Shown here piece after piece: positions 43,678-52,094 of a DNA stretch of 64,000 nucleotides. The DNA comes from Paenibacillus sp. FSL K6-1330 (lineage in GTDB: Bacteria; Bacillota; Bacilli; Paenibacillales; Paenibacillaceae), in NCBI RefSeq assembly GCF_037976825.1, contig NZ_CP150269.1, positions 6,089,501-6,153,500 on the forward strand. Direction: 5' to 3'. A program made the translations under genes and the position numbers. The notes beneath the pieces were generated by a model, which saw only the letters and a list, made by a program, of their open reading frames with translations, made no database searches and was not told where the DNA came from. Every line of letters begins with the position of its first letter. Position 1 is the first letter of the stretch.

Positions 43678-43766
43678 CGGAGAGAGAGGGATTCGAACCC
43701 TCGCACCGCTTACGCAGTCTAACCCCTTAGCAGAGGGTCCCCTTATAGCCACTTGGGTATCTCTCC
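43678..43766 (-). tRNA. tRNA-Ser (GCT)
   Basis: 89 nt, acceptor GGAGAGA/TCTCTCC, long variable arm, anticodon loop CTGCTAA. CCA not encoded. Confidence 0.95.
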
Positions 43767-43769
43767 ATA

Positions 43770-43845
43770 TGGCTCCCCGAACAGGACTCGAACCTGTGAC
43801 AACTCGATTAACAGTCGAGTGCTCTACCAACTGAGCTATCAGGGA
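43770..43845 (-). tRNA. tRNA-Asn (GTT)
   Basis: 76 nt with encoded CCA. Starts TCCCTGATAGCTC; anticodon loop CTGTTAA; 3 nt from tRNA-Ser, so one transcript. Confidence 0.95.
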
Positions 43846-43871
43846 ACATTAAGTTGGATATTAATAATTTA

Positions 43872-44378
43872 TCATGACTTCATAGGGGAGTCAAGTTTCA
43901 GAAGCGTAAGGCGTCCGGCGCACTTTCCGCACCGATAACGAGCCGGATTCATCTTCCGTTTACGGAGGTATTCCGTTCCGCAGGCACTGCAGCGAAGTTT
44001 ATATCGATAAGGTTCCGGCTCCCGACGGCCCGCAGCCTTGCCCTTCGGCAAGGACTTGCAGAAACGGCTCCCTCCAACGGCTTGCAGCAGGTTTTTAAAA
44101 TCAGCGTCCCGATGCCGATATCCCCTGCCCGCAATATGCAGATGATAATGGCACAGCTCATGCTTGATGATCTTCTCCACCTCTTCCCTGCCGTGCGTAG
44201 CCAGTTGATGCGGATTGATCTCGATATGATGGCTTTTCATGAAATAGCGGCCGCCTGTTGAGGACAATCGCCGGTTAAACGTCGCCTTGTGCCTGAACGG
44301 AACCCGAAAGCTCTCCAGCGAGACTTTCTCAACCCATGCCTGCAGTTCTTCATTGCTCATCTCGTTCATCGTCACCAT
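43872..44378 (-). CDS. SprT-family zinc protein
   Basis: 168 aa. HELCHYHLH near residue 74 is the zinc motif of the SprT/Spartan-like peptidase family; C-terminal zinc ribbon with CSACG and CGKC. AAGGAAGG before the ATG. B. subtilis has a homologue (YdcK) in the same place beside tRNA genes. Activity is not established for the short bacterial form. Confidence 0.9.
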   Translation of the reverse strand: MVTMNEMSNEELQAWVEKVSLESFRVPFRHKATFNRRLSSTGGRYFMKSHHIEINPHQLATHGREEVEKIIKHELCHYHLHIAGRGYRHRDADFKNLLQAVGGSRFCKSLPKGKAAGRREPEPYRYKLRCSACGTEYLRKRKMNPARYRCGKCAGRLTLLKLDSPMKS

Positions 44379-44475
44379 GTCTTTCCTTCCTTTTGCCTTA
44401 TAAATGCTACTTGAATTTTAACTTCTCTCTGGGCTACACTGTCAAGTAGAAAGTATGGAGGGAGAACCTGCAATC

Positions 44476-44826
44476 ATGCCAAACATGCGCTACGTTATTT
44501 TAAAAGGACAGGACGAGCTGTTATTTGTCGAAATGCCCAGTGACTATGCTTACCAGCTCAGTGCTTTAAATTTACGCCTCAATAAGGAAATCGATAAACT
44601 CACCGCCGCAGGCAAACCTCAGCTGCCACTTGCTGTAGCCGAATGCGACAATCTGGATTTGCTGCAGGAATCGCTGAGCATTCAAGGTGGTCTGGAATAC
44701 ATAAATGAGCTTGAGCAAGCCTTTGCTTCCCTTAAGGAAACGGAATATCCACTCATCTCGCTGCTTACCGAAATTCGGGCTCTCCAAGCGCAGCTTGAGC
44801 AATGGTACGAGGAAGAAGCGTTATAA
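44476..44826 (+). CDS. Conserved hypothetical protein
   Basis: 116 aa from the ATG at 44476 (GGGAG 11 nt upstream; an earlier ATG at 44455 overlaps that site). MPNMRYVILKGQDELLFVEM at the start, then helical segments with heptad-like spacing. No domain recognised, cytoplasmic, acidic. Confidence 0.65.
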   Translation: MPNMRYVILKGQDELLFVEMPSDYAYQLSALNLRLNKEIDKLTAAGKPQLPLAVAECDNLDLLQESLSIQGGLEYINELEQAFASLKETEYPLISLLTEIRALQAQLEQWYEEEAL

Positions 44827-44906
44827 TCGAGGTAGACCTGCACGCTTTGGGCTTTTTCCCCATATGCTATCCATACAGATGGAATTAGCAAGAGGAGGAG
44901 ATACCC

Positions 44907-45038
44907 TTGCCGCAATGGCTCTGCAATCAATTGACACGCGCTTTTCGCAAAAAGGACAGACGTCAGATCAAGCTGCTGAACGAATGCTGGTACTTTTACC
45001 GAAATTCCCCGGGCGAAGAAAATTCGAATGCCCGTTAG
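44907..45038 (+). CDS. cmpA: Sporulation cortex morphogenetic protein CmpA
   Basis: 43 aa from a TTG 7 nt after GAGGAG. Contains QLTRAFRKKDRRQIKLLNEC then WYFYR, the signature of CmpA, the small protein that controls proteolysis of SpoIVA via ClpXP during coat and cortex formation. Position beside sprT and tex is as in Bacillus. It indicates a spore-former. Confidence 0.9.
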   Translation: MPQWLCNQLTRAFRKKDRRQIKLLNECWYFYRNSPGEENSNAR

Positions 45039-45068
45039 GGCAATGCAACCGATCCATAGGTATGACAA

Positions 45069-45098
45069 TAAGCCGGACATCCTGTCCGGCTTATTTTT
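45069..45098 (+). terminator. Terminator after cmpA
   Basis: AAGCCGGACA TCC TGTCCGGCTT followed by ATTTTTG. Confidence 0.85.
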
Positions 45099-45136
45099 GC
45101 ATTGTATTATGATGGCTGAATGGTGGGATTTTGCAC

Positions 45137-45607
45137 TTATAGATCGCTGCGTTTAGCTGGCCAGGACCCCTGCAGCTTCCGGAGAAAAACAATTTGCCCC
45201 GTATGATATGCATCATGCATGATTAAGCTAAGTATTCGCTGCGGCGATTCGATGACCTCCGCCTCCGGCATCTCCTCAATCTTCTGTCTTAACGCAGCAT
45301 GAACTTCCTGAAGCTGCTCCCGAGCCGTATTCCATGCGTCCTCACTTGTTTCGTGAATGAGAAACGTCTCGTCGTTACCAATCCCTTCATTATGGAGCGG
45401 TGTCCCTTCCAATCTTCCGAGCAGACGCTGTTTGTAATACCGCAAATGCTGCACGTTCTCCCATATGGAATTCGCCGCCTGCCCTTCCGGTTTCCACAAA
45501 GCCTGCTCAACCGTAACATCCTTCAAGGCAGGAAGAATCGGCGGATACCAATCCTCTTGCCCCATCGCATAATCCCAGTTTTGGAGCAGCAATTCCTTCA
45601 TGTTCAT
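45137..45607 (-). CDS. DinB-like four-helix protein
   Basis: 156 aa from the ATG at 45607 (GGAGG 8 nt upstream). Helical; metal-type His residues in ENVQHLRYYKQ and MHDAYHTGQIVFLRK as in DinB/YfiT-like proteins. Function likely thiol- or metal-dependent transferase; not known exactly. Confidence 0.85.
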   Translation of the reverse strand: MNMKELLLQNWDYAMGQEDWYPPILPALKDVTVEQALWKPEGQAANSIWENVQHLRYYKQRLLGRLEGTPLHNEGIGNDETFLIHETSEDAWNTAREQLQEVHAALRQKIEEMPEAEVIESPQRILSLIMHDAYHTGQIVFLRKLQGSWPAKRSDL

Positions 45608-45753
45608 AACCATCGCCTCCGTCTCATAATTGTAACCACCATAAATAAAATAGAACGTTACATAAAAATTAACACACTTCAGACCCCATTACAAGTAACT
45701 AGCAACATGAATATTAACTTGTTACAATAATGAGACGAGAAAGGATGAGCTTC

Positions 45754-46317
45754 ATGTTATGGGATGATTTTATAAACAGCGAATGGCATGACTGGAGAGG
45801 CAGCGGCCGATCCGAGGATCGGCTTGCCCGTGAGGATTGGCTCACCGATTTTATAGACGAGTACAATCTCCCAATCTCCGTTCCGCTGACTCCGGATGAA
45901 CTGGGGCTGCTGAGGCAGCTTCGTTCCTTCCTATTGACGTGTATTCAACACATCGTCGCGGGAGAGTCTCCTTCCCCCATGGAGATAGAGGAATTAAACC
46001 GCTGGATGGCTGCCGGACCTGTTATTCGCCAGCTCAAGATAGATGAGGATCAAAAATTTGTACTGGCTTATATCCTGCAAAACCCTGGCCTGCAAGAAGC
46101 GGCTGCCGAGATTGCCGGCTCCTTTGCGCAAGCCATCGAGCAAGGCGAGTTATCCCGGTTTCGCATCTGTACGAATCCCGATTGTCTCTGGGTATATTAC
46201 GACGACACGCGAAACCGTTCCAAACGATATTGCGATGATAAAATGTGCGGCAATCTGATGAAGGTCAGACGGTTTCGGGCGAAGAAAAAGCAGCCATCTT
46301 CGGGCAGCGAGAGTTAA
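45754..46317 (+). CDS. CGNR zinc-finger protein
   Basis: 187 aa from the ATG at 45754 (AAAGGATG upstream). C-terminal CGNR zinc finger: ICTNPDCLWVYYDDTRNRSK then RYCDDKMCGN, with four Cys. The N-terminal ~130 residues are helical, ABATE-type. Probably a transcriptional regulator of stress response. Confidence 0.85.
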   Translation: MLWDDFINSEWHDWRGSGRSEDRLAREDWLTDFIDEYNLPISVPLTPDELGLLRQLRSFLLTCIQHIVAGESPSPMEIEELNRWMAAGPVIRQLKIDEDQKFVLAYILQNPGLQEAAAEIAGSFAQAIEQGELSRFRICTNPDCLWVYYDDTRNRSKRYCDDKMCGNLMKVRRFRAKKKQPSSGSES

Positions 46318-46383
46318 GCTGGGTGTTTATGCTGGGCGCAGTCTAACACAATATACATTTCGAACTAACTGAGGTGAGTAGTC

Positions 46384-47008
46384 ATGAGCATCAAAAGGGT
46401 AACTCAAGCAGAATTGACTTGGGTCAATCAACAATACGAACACATCGGCTTTCAGCCAAGTTCACTGGACAATGAAATTATTGCCATCGTCATGTCGCAA
46501 GACGACTACGCAGGGATCGGCCGATTGGTTAAACTTAATGACCACGAGGCGGAGCTCGGCGGTATTTATATTCTGGACAAGTTTAGAGGACAGTCCCTGG
46601 CACACGAAATCGTCACGTTTCTTGTAGAGGAATCAAAAAGATTGGGCCTAGATACGGTATACTGCATTCCGTTTGAAGAGCTGCAGCATTTCTATAAGAA
46701 GTTGTTCAAAAAGTCCGCTTTTGATCACGAAGTAAATCAAGAAGTAACTCGGCATCGAATCTTGAATTCACCCGGGACTTCCGGTGCTCACGTACCTAAA
46801 ACGTACGCTCCGCTCCTCAGTCCCTAGCTTCATCCAACCTTCTCGGTGCTGAAAACCGACCTTTTTGAACACGCACTATAAGAAGTTTGGTTTTCATGAA
46901 TTCGATGTATCTGCTCCCACAGTCGAACCCAAAATTCTAACAAAATATCACTGGTGTCTCGAAAGTTACGATAAAAACGTCCTGCTGCTAAAGCTGAACC
47001 ATCGCTAA
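46384..47008 (+). pseudogene. GNAT acetyltransferase gene interrupted by a MITE
   Basis: The frame from the ATG at 46384 gives ~106 residues of a GNAT protein (GIYILDKFRGQSLAHEIVTF, CIPFEELQHFYKK) and then runs through inserted DNA to a stop at 46827. The rest of the gene follows at 46877: YKKFGFHEFDVSAPTVEPKI and on to KLNHR and a TAA at 47006. Removing 184 bp between the direct repeats CTATAAGAAGTT joins both halves in frame (HFYKKFGFHEFD), giving ~146 residues. The acetyl-CoA fold is broken, so the present product should be inactive. Confidence 0.85.
46704..46875. mobile_element. MITE with GTTCAAAAAG terminal repeats
   Basis: About 172 bp. Left end GTTCAAAAAGTCCGCTTTT; right end ACCGACCTTTTTGAAC: inverted repeats of ~17 bp with few mismatches. 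Direct repeats CTATAAGAAGTT flank it (46692-46703 and 46876-46887). No transposase inside. It looks like a non-autonomous element of the kind widespread in Paenibacillus (family recalled, not searched). Confidence 0.85.
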
Positions 47009-47059
47009 ACCCATCGCCAGGACATATCCCCATTAGCTATTAGTACAGGGCAGTTATGC

Positions 47060-47100
47060 AAAAAAGAGCCGTTTCTCCCCAAAGGAGATACGGCTCTTTT
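47060..47100 (-). terminator. Terminator after tex
   Basis: AAAAGAGCCGT ... ACGGCTCTTTT with flanking A and T runs, just downstream of tex. Confidence 0.8.
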
Positions 47101-47119
47101 ATTACGCCTGCAGTACCTA

Positions 47120-49333
47120 TCACTGATCTTTCGGCTTGCGCATCGTCAATCCGACGCGGCCTTTTTTCAAATCTACATTCAGCACCCACACGGTAACGTT
47201 ATCCCCCACAGAGACAACATCCATCGGGTGTTTGACAAATCCATCGCTCAGCTGGGAAATATGCACCAGGCCATCGCTCTTGATGCCGATATCCACAAAG
47301 GCGCCAAAATCGATGACATTGCGTACCGTTCCCTGCAGCTCCATTCCCGGCATAAGATCCTCGATCTTCAGCACGTCCTGGCGGAAAATCGGCAGCGGCA
47401 GCTCCTCCCGCGGATCGCGTCCCGGACGCTGCAAGCTGTCCAGAATATCGCGCAGGGTCGGTACACCAACCTCCAGCTTCACGGCAAGGTTCTCCGGCTG
47501 CTGGGCATCCAGCAGTTCAGCGAGCTCCTTGCTGCCGAGCTTGTCCAGACTTACCTGAAGCTCCTGGAACAAACGGTCAACCACCGCATAGGATTCCGGG
47601 TGAATCGGGGTGCGATCCAGTATGTTCTCGCCTTCCGATATCCGCATAAAGCCCACGCACTGTTCATAGGTCTTGGCACCGAGACGCGGAACCTTCTGCA
47701 GCTGCTTCCGGCTGACAAACTTCCCGTTCTCTTCCCGGTATTTCACGATATTTTTGGCAATGGTGGCATTGATGCCAGCCACATAGGAGAGTAGTGACGG
47801 CGATGCCGTATTCACATCCACCCCGACATGGTTAACCGCAGACTCTACGACGGCTTTCAGGCTCTCCTCCAGATGCTTCTGGGTGACGTCATGCTGATAT
47901 TGGCCCACACCGATCGATTTCGGATCGATCTTCACCAGCTCGGCCAGCGGATCCTGCACACGGCGTGCGATCGAGGCTGCGCTGCGCTCGGCAACATCCA
48001 GATCAGGGAACTCTTCCTGAGCCAGCTTCGAGGCCGAGTACACGCTTGCTCCCGCTTCATTGACGATGAGGTAAGCCAGCTCAGGGTCAGCAAGTTCCGC
48101 AATGACTTCTTCGGCTACGAATTGCTCCGTTTCACGGGATGCCGTACCGTTTCCAATGACAATAAGCTTGATGCCGTATTTTGCAATCAGCTCTTTAATC
48201 TTCGCGGCCGCCTCCTGCTTCTTGTTGGCCGGCGGCGTCGGATAGGTTACAGCTACCTCAAGCAGCTTGCCTGTATCATCGACCACCGCAAGCTTACAAC
48301 CGGTACGGTAAGCCGGGTCAACGCCCAGCACACAGCGACCTTTCACCGGCGGCTGCAGCAGCAGGCTGCGCAGGTTCCCCGCAAAGATGGAGATTGCCTG
48401 GTTCTCCCCTTTTTCCGTCAGCTCACCCCGCACTTCCCGTTCAATCGATGGGGCAATAAGACGCTTGTATGAATCCTCGATCACCGCCGTAAGAATATCC
48501 GTGACGGCAGATGGACCTTTAAGCACCTGCTTGCCGATATACGCGTGAATGGAATCGGAAGGAACATCAAGCCCCACCTTCAGAATATTCTCGCGCTCTC
48601 CCCGGTTAATGGCCAAAATCCGGTGCGGCGGCATTTTCTTCGCCAATTCCCGATAATTGTAATAGTTCTCGTATACGGATTCCACTTCGGTATCCTTCGC
48701 CTCTGAGGTCAATATGCCGTGGTCCAGGCTGTATCTGCGTACCCAGGAACGAACGGTTGCGTCATCGGCAATGTTTTCGGCCAATATATCCATCGCGCCT
48801 TGCACAGCCTCTTCTGCCGAAGCCACACCCTTCTCCTCATCAACATACTTGGCTGCCTCAACCATCACATCAGCCTGCTTCGGCTGCGACCATATCCACT
48901 CCGACAGCGGCTCAAGTCCTTTTTCCTTGGCGACGCTGGCCCGGGTTTTACGTTTCTGCTTATACGGACGGTATAGATCCTCTACCTCCTGCAGCTTAAC
49001 GGCGGCCGTAATCGACGCCTTCAGATCTTCTGTTAGCTTGCCTTGCTCCTCTATGATGCGAATGACTTCCCGCTTACGGACCTCCAAATTGCGCAAATAA
49101 CCTGTCCGCTCTTCAATATCACGTAATTGGTTCTCATCCAGTTCGCCTGTCATTTCCTTACGGTAACGCGCAATAAACGGTATGGTATTGCCCTCATCCA
49201 GAAGTTCAACGGTCGTACGCACCTGTTTTTCGGACAATTGAAGCTCCTTTGCGATCTGCTTCACGATCCGTTTCGATTCTTCCTTGCGAATCTGTTCCTC
49301 ATTTACTTCCACAACAGCTTCTAATTCAGACAA
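47120..49333 (-). CDS. tex: Tex-family S1 RNA-binding protein
   Basis: 737 aa. Order: N-terminal helical Tex domain (~1-190), YqgF-like RNase H fold (~330-430; VLGVDPAYRTGCKLAVVDDT), two helix-hairpin-helix units (VGVDVNTASPSLLSYVAGIN), and a C-terminal S1 domain (~655-730; LQGTVRNVIDFGAFVDIGIK). Tex binds RNA and affects transcription in many bacteria. Full length. Lies in the Bacillales tex/ndoA neighbourhood. Confidence 0.97.
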   Translation of the reverse strand: MSELEAVVEVNEEQIRKEESKRIVKQIAKELQLSEKQVRTTVELLDEGNTIPFIARYRKEMTGELDENQLRDIEERTGYLRNLEVRKREVIRIIEEQGKLTEDLKASITAAVKLQEVEDLYRPYKQKRKTRASVAKEKGLEPLSEWIWSQPKQADVMVEAAKYVDEEKGVASAEEAVQGAMDILAENIADDATVRSWVRRYSLDHGILTSEAKDTEVESVYENYYNYRELAKKMPPHRILAINRGERENILKVGLDVPSDSIHAYIGKQVLKGPSAVTDILTAVIEDSYKRLIAPSIEREVRGELTEKGENQAISIFAGNLRSLLLQPPVKGRCVLGVDPAYRTGCKLAVVDDTGKLLEVAVTYPTPPANKKQEAAAKIKELIAKYGIKLIVIGNGTASRETEQFVAEEVIAELADPELAYLIVNEAGASVYSASKLAQEEFPDLDVAERSAASIARRVQDPLAELVKIDPKSIGVGQYQHDVTQKHLEESLKAVVESAVNHVGVDVNTASPSLLSYVAGINATIAKNIVKYREENGKFVSRKQLQKVPRLGAKTYEQCVGFMRISEGENILDRTPIHPESYAVVDRLFQELQVSLDKLGSKELAELLDAQQPENLAVKLEVGVPTLRDILDSLQRPGRDPREELPLPIFRQDVLKIEDLMPGMELQGTVRNVIDFGAFVDIGIKSDGLVHISQLSDGFVKHPMDVVSVGDNVTVWVLNVDLKKGRVGLTMRKPKDQ

Positions 49334-49539
49334 TGATATCCCTCTTTCTTCAATGAAACTATATTTGCTATTATCCCAAACTTAAGCGCTCATTTCCACT
49401 ACATCGCTCACTTCGTAAGGCTTTAAGCTGCTTTTAATGTCAATTTCATCTAATTTTAAGATTTAATTTATATTCTTATTGTACGAACATGCCGCTGCCG
49501 GATATCCACACCTCATTAAAATCAGGGGGGTCACCTTAA
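49334..49539. other. Intergenic region upstream of tex
   Basis: About 205 bp, AT-rich, between tex (-) and the 32-residue frame (+). It should hold both promoters; no clear operator visible. Confidence 0.35.
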
Positions 49540-49638
49540 ATGAATGACAAACATGCGATTGCCTGGTCCGTTGTCTGCCTGTTGTTTATCGCAGCGGCGG
49601 TCACTACGGCCTACATCCTCATACCTACAAACATGTAA
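49540..49638 (+). CDS. 32-residue single-TM peptide
   Basis: ATG at 49540 with GGGGGG nine nt upstream. Sequence begins MNDKHAIAWSVVCLLFIAAA and continues as one hydrophobic helix to TNM. A terminator follows (49697), so it may be transcribed alone. No family recognised; could be a regulatory membrane peptide. Confidence 0.5.
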   Translation: MNDKHAIAWSVVCLLFIAAAVTTAYILIPTNM

Positions 49639-49696
49639 TCCACCAATCTCCAGTCCCATGCAGCAATTGCCGAGCCTTCAAACATACCATCCATAT

Positions 49697-49732
49697 AAAA
49701 ACCCTCAAGGAATTACTCCTTGAGGGTTTTTA
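49697..49732. terminator. Bidirectional terminator
   Basis: AAAACCCTCAAGGA and TCCTTGAGGGTTTT with flanking A/T, between the small peptide gene and ndoA. Confidence 0.85.
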
Positions 49733-49774
49733 GTCATAACATTCTATGTGGAAAACGTTAGTGCTTGAATGGAA

Positions 49775-50125
49775 TCAAAAATCAATCAAGCCCAGACTTA
49801 TTTGCAGGGAATCATCCACCTTACTCATCATTTCATCATCAAGATGGGTGATTTTGTCCGTTAGCCGCTGCTTATCAATCGTCCGGATCTGCTCTAGCAA
49901 AATGACGGAATCCCGGTCAAATCCATGCGACGCCGCGTCGATTTCGACGTGAGTCGGCAGCTTGGCTTTTTGAATCTGTGCCGTAATGGCTGCAACAATC
50001 ACAGTCGGACTAAACCGGTTGCCGATATCATTCTGAATGACAAGGACCGGCCTTACGCCGCCCTGCTCAGAACCGACAACAGGTGATAAATCCGCAAAAA
50101 ATACGTCGCCCCGTTTAACGATCAC
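49775..50125 (-). CDS. ndoA: Type II toxin endoribonuclease MazF/EndoA
   Basis: 116 aa. [20 protein letters not shown] and [12 protein letters not shown], and [20 protein letters not shown] are the MazF/EndoA hallmarks; the Arg in the first loop and Thr/Ser in the second are catalytic in the B. subtilis enzyme, which cleaves at UACAU. Begins 3 nt after the antitoxin gene. Confidence 0.97.
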   Translation of the reverse strand: MIVKRGDVFFADLSPVVGSEQGGVRPVLVIQNDIGNRFSPTVIVAAITAQIQKAKLPTHVEIDAASHGFDRDSVILLEQIRTIDKQRLTDKITHLDDEMMSKVDDSLQISLGLIDF

Positions 50126-50128
50126 TGT

Positions 50129-50410
50129 CTACACCCCGCTTACTAAGCGGTCTAGAGTGTTGTCTGCATCTTCCTCCGCGTGAAACGCCTCAGAAGCCAT
50201 GGTCAGGTTAATTTTGGCCATTTCCATATAACCCCGCTGCATGGATTCACGAATGTAACGTTTCTTCCGTTCATTCAGGTACAACTTCATGGCTTGCCTA
50301 ATAAGCTCACTGCGGTTGGAATTTTCCAGCTGAGCGATCCCGTCCACTTCCTGCAAAAGATGATCCGGTAAACTGATCATGATTCGTTTGGTGTTCTGCA
50401 TATTGGCCAC
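50129..50410 (-). CDS. ndoAI: Antitoxin EndoAI (ribbon-helix-helix)
   Basis: 93 aa. RHH DNA-binding N-terminus (TKRIMISLPDHLLQEVDGIA, NRSELIRQAMKLYL) and a C-terminal toxin-binding tail. It neutralises EndoA and represses its own operon. Located between alr and ndoA as in Bacillus. Confidence 0.95.
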   Translation of the reverse strand: MANMQNTKRIMISLPDHLLQEVDGIAQLENSNRSELIRQAMKLYLNERKKRYIRESMQRGYMEMAKINLTMASEAFHAEEDADNTLDRLVSGV

Positions 50411-50635
50411 CCTCTATTACACCCCCACAACCTTCTCGCCTGTGCACCAGTATTACATTATTCAAGGAAAATTATACAAAAGAATATATATGCCGAAGGT
50501 ATATCAAGTATGCTGCATATCATTATAAACTACAATCGACACTTTCGTACAGACTTAAACGACATATTCCTAATTCGGGAAGGTCTGTACTTATTCCTTC
50601 TTTCCTGAATAAATTACTTAGGGTGACATGACTTG
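50411..50635. promoter_or_regulatory. Promoter region of the ndoAI-ndoA operon
   Basis: About 225 bp AT-rich region; contains short inverted repeats around GGTCTGTAC/GTACAGACC (50552 and 50581) that could form a terminator for alr or an RHH operator. Confidence 0.4.
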
Positions 50636-51823
50636 TTAAAGGTTGCTCCAGAGTGCGTTTACGGTCTTCACGGGTATATCATCACGTATATACTGACGTG
50701 GTACCCGGTGGGCAATCATGCAGACGACCTCGTAGTGGATCGTCCCCAGCTTGGACGCCAGCTCATCTGCCGTAATGCATTCGCCAGACTGCTGACCGAT
50801 GAGTACAACCTCTTCACCAGCTTTAATTTGTTCCGCCTCATCGGCGAAAGGTTTGAGCGATACCATACATTGGTCCATACAGATAGTTCCGACTACAGGG
50901 ACGCGGCGGCCGCGTATCAGTACTTCCACTTTACCGCTCAGCATACGAGAGAAGCCATCGGCGTAACCGATGGGAAGGGTTCCAATTTGCTCTTCCTCCC
51001 CCGTTACATACTTCGTCCCGTAGCTGATACCGGAATGCGGAGGTAAATTTTTGACGTAGACAAGCTTTGTCTTTAACGTCATGACAGGGCGAAGGCTCAC
51101 TGTCTTTCGATTCACCTCATCCGAAGGATACAGTCCGTACAAGCCGATGCCGACACGAACCATATCATAGGATAATTCAGGTGTATCAATCGCAGCAGCA
51201 CTGTTGCCCGTATGTATGATGGGGATATGGTAGTCCTTATCCCGAAGAGCGTCCGCTACGCCCTGAAAACGGCGGTACTGTCCCAACGTATAGTCTTTGT
51301 TCTCTTCATCCGCTCTTGCAAAATGGGTAAACATTCCTTCGACAACAACCTGCGGCAGCGAAAATACTTCTTCTATAAAAGAAATTGCATCTTCGCCTGG
51401 AAGCAGGCCCAAACGACCCATTCCGCTGTCAATCTTGATGTGTACCTTGAGTGGCTTCTCCGGCTGGACCGGCAGTGCCTTTATCGCTTGGAGCACTTCC
51501 GAACTGAACAGGGTTACGGTCACATCATGCTCATAAGCGATCTCTACAGCCTCCGGTGGTGTATAACCGAGCACCAGGATTGGGCAAGAGATGCCTCCTT
51601 GCCGAAGCTCGAGCGCTTCATCCAGGAAAGCTACGCTTAAGTAAGGCGCCCCCAGTTGCTGAAGTTCGCGAGCCACTTCTACAGCTCCGTGACCATAGGC
51701 GTTAGCCTTCACACAAGCAAGCAATTTCATGTGGCTTGGCAGCGCCTCACGAAAAGCGTTATAGTTGGCGCGCAGATGGTCTAGGTTGATCTCCGCCAGG
51801 GTAGGTCGATATATCGCTTGCAA
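50636..51823 (-). CDS. alr: Alanine racemase
   Basis: 395 aa PLP enzyme making D-alanine for peptidoglycan. PLP lysine in LACVKANAYGHGAVEVA (~39); catalytic Tyr in the C-terminal domain (near SYGTKYV, ~265). Full length. Part of the conserved alr-ndoAI-ndoA order. Confidence 0.97.
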   Translation of the reverse strand: MQAIYRPTLAEINLDHLRANYNAFREALPSHMKLLACVKANAYGHGAVEVARELQQLGAPYLSVAFLDEALELRQGGISCPILVLGYTPPEAVEIAYEHDVTVTLFSSEVLQAIKALPVQPEKPLKVHIKIDSGMGRLGLLPGEDAISFIEEVFSLPQVVVEGMFTHFARADEENKDYTLGQYRRFQGVADALRDKDYHIPIIHTGNSAAAIDTPELSYDMVRVGIGLYGLYPSDEVNRKTVSLRPVMTLKTKLVYVKNLPPHSGISYGTKYVTGEEEQIGTLPIGYADGFSRMLSGKVEVLIRGRRVPVVGTICMDQCMVSLKPFADEAEQIKAGEEVVLIGQQSGECITADELASKLGTIHYEVVCMIAHRVPRQYIRDDIPVKTVNALWSNL

Positions 51824-51879
51824 TTCCAGTCACCTTCTTACCATTTTGAAAAAAGCATTATGCTTTGCAATAGATTAAT

Positions 51880-51955
51880 GGTAATGTTCCGGGGGGCAAC
51901 TGTCAATTGAGACAAACTGCTTATTTATGAGGCTCGTGGTCCCCCCGGGGTGGCG
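51880..51955. other. Hairpin region between the ydcC-like gene and alr
   Basis: CCGGGGGGC at ~51890 and GTCCCCCCGG at ~51940 are complementary, which would give a strong GC stem around a ~45-nt loop. No T run follows on either strand. Possible mRNA structure; role unclear. Confidence 0.35.
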
Positions 51956-52094
51956 AAACTTGGTGAAACATCGGAATATCTGCAAGAAATAGCGATAGGC
52001 CTACGGACGGGGTTCCTTTATTTGGAAAAGAGGCGAATGGCCTCATTGTCGGAATGTTGCCCTCCTTCAATGCTCGGTATCCGCCTACTTCGTA

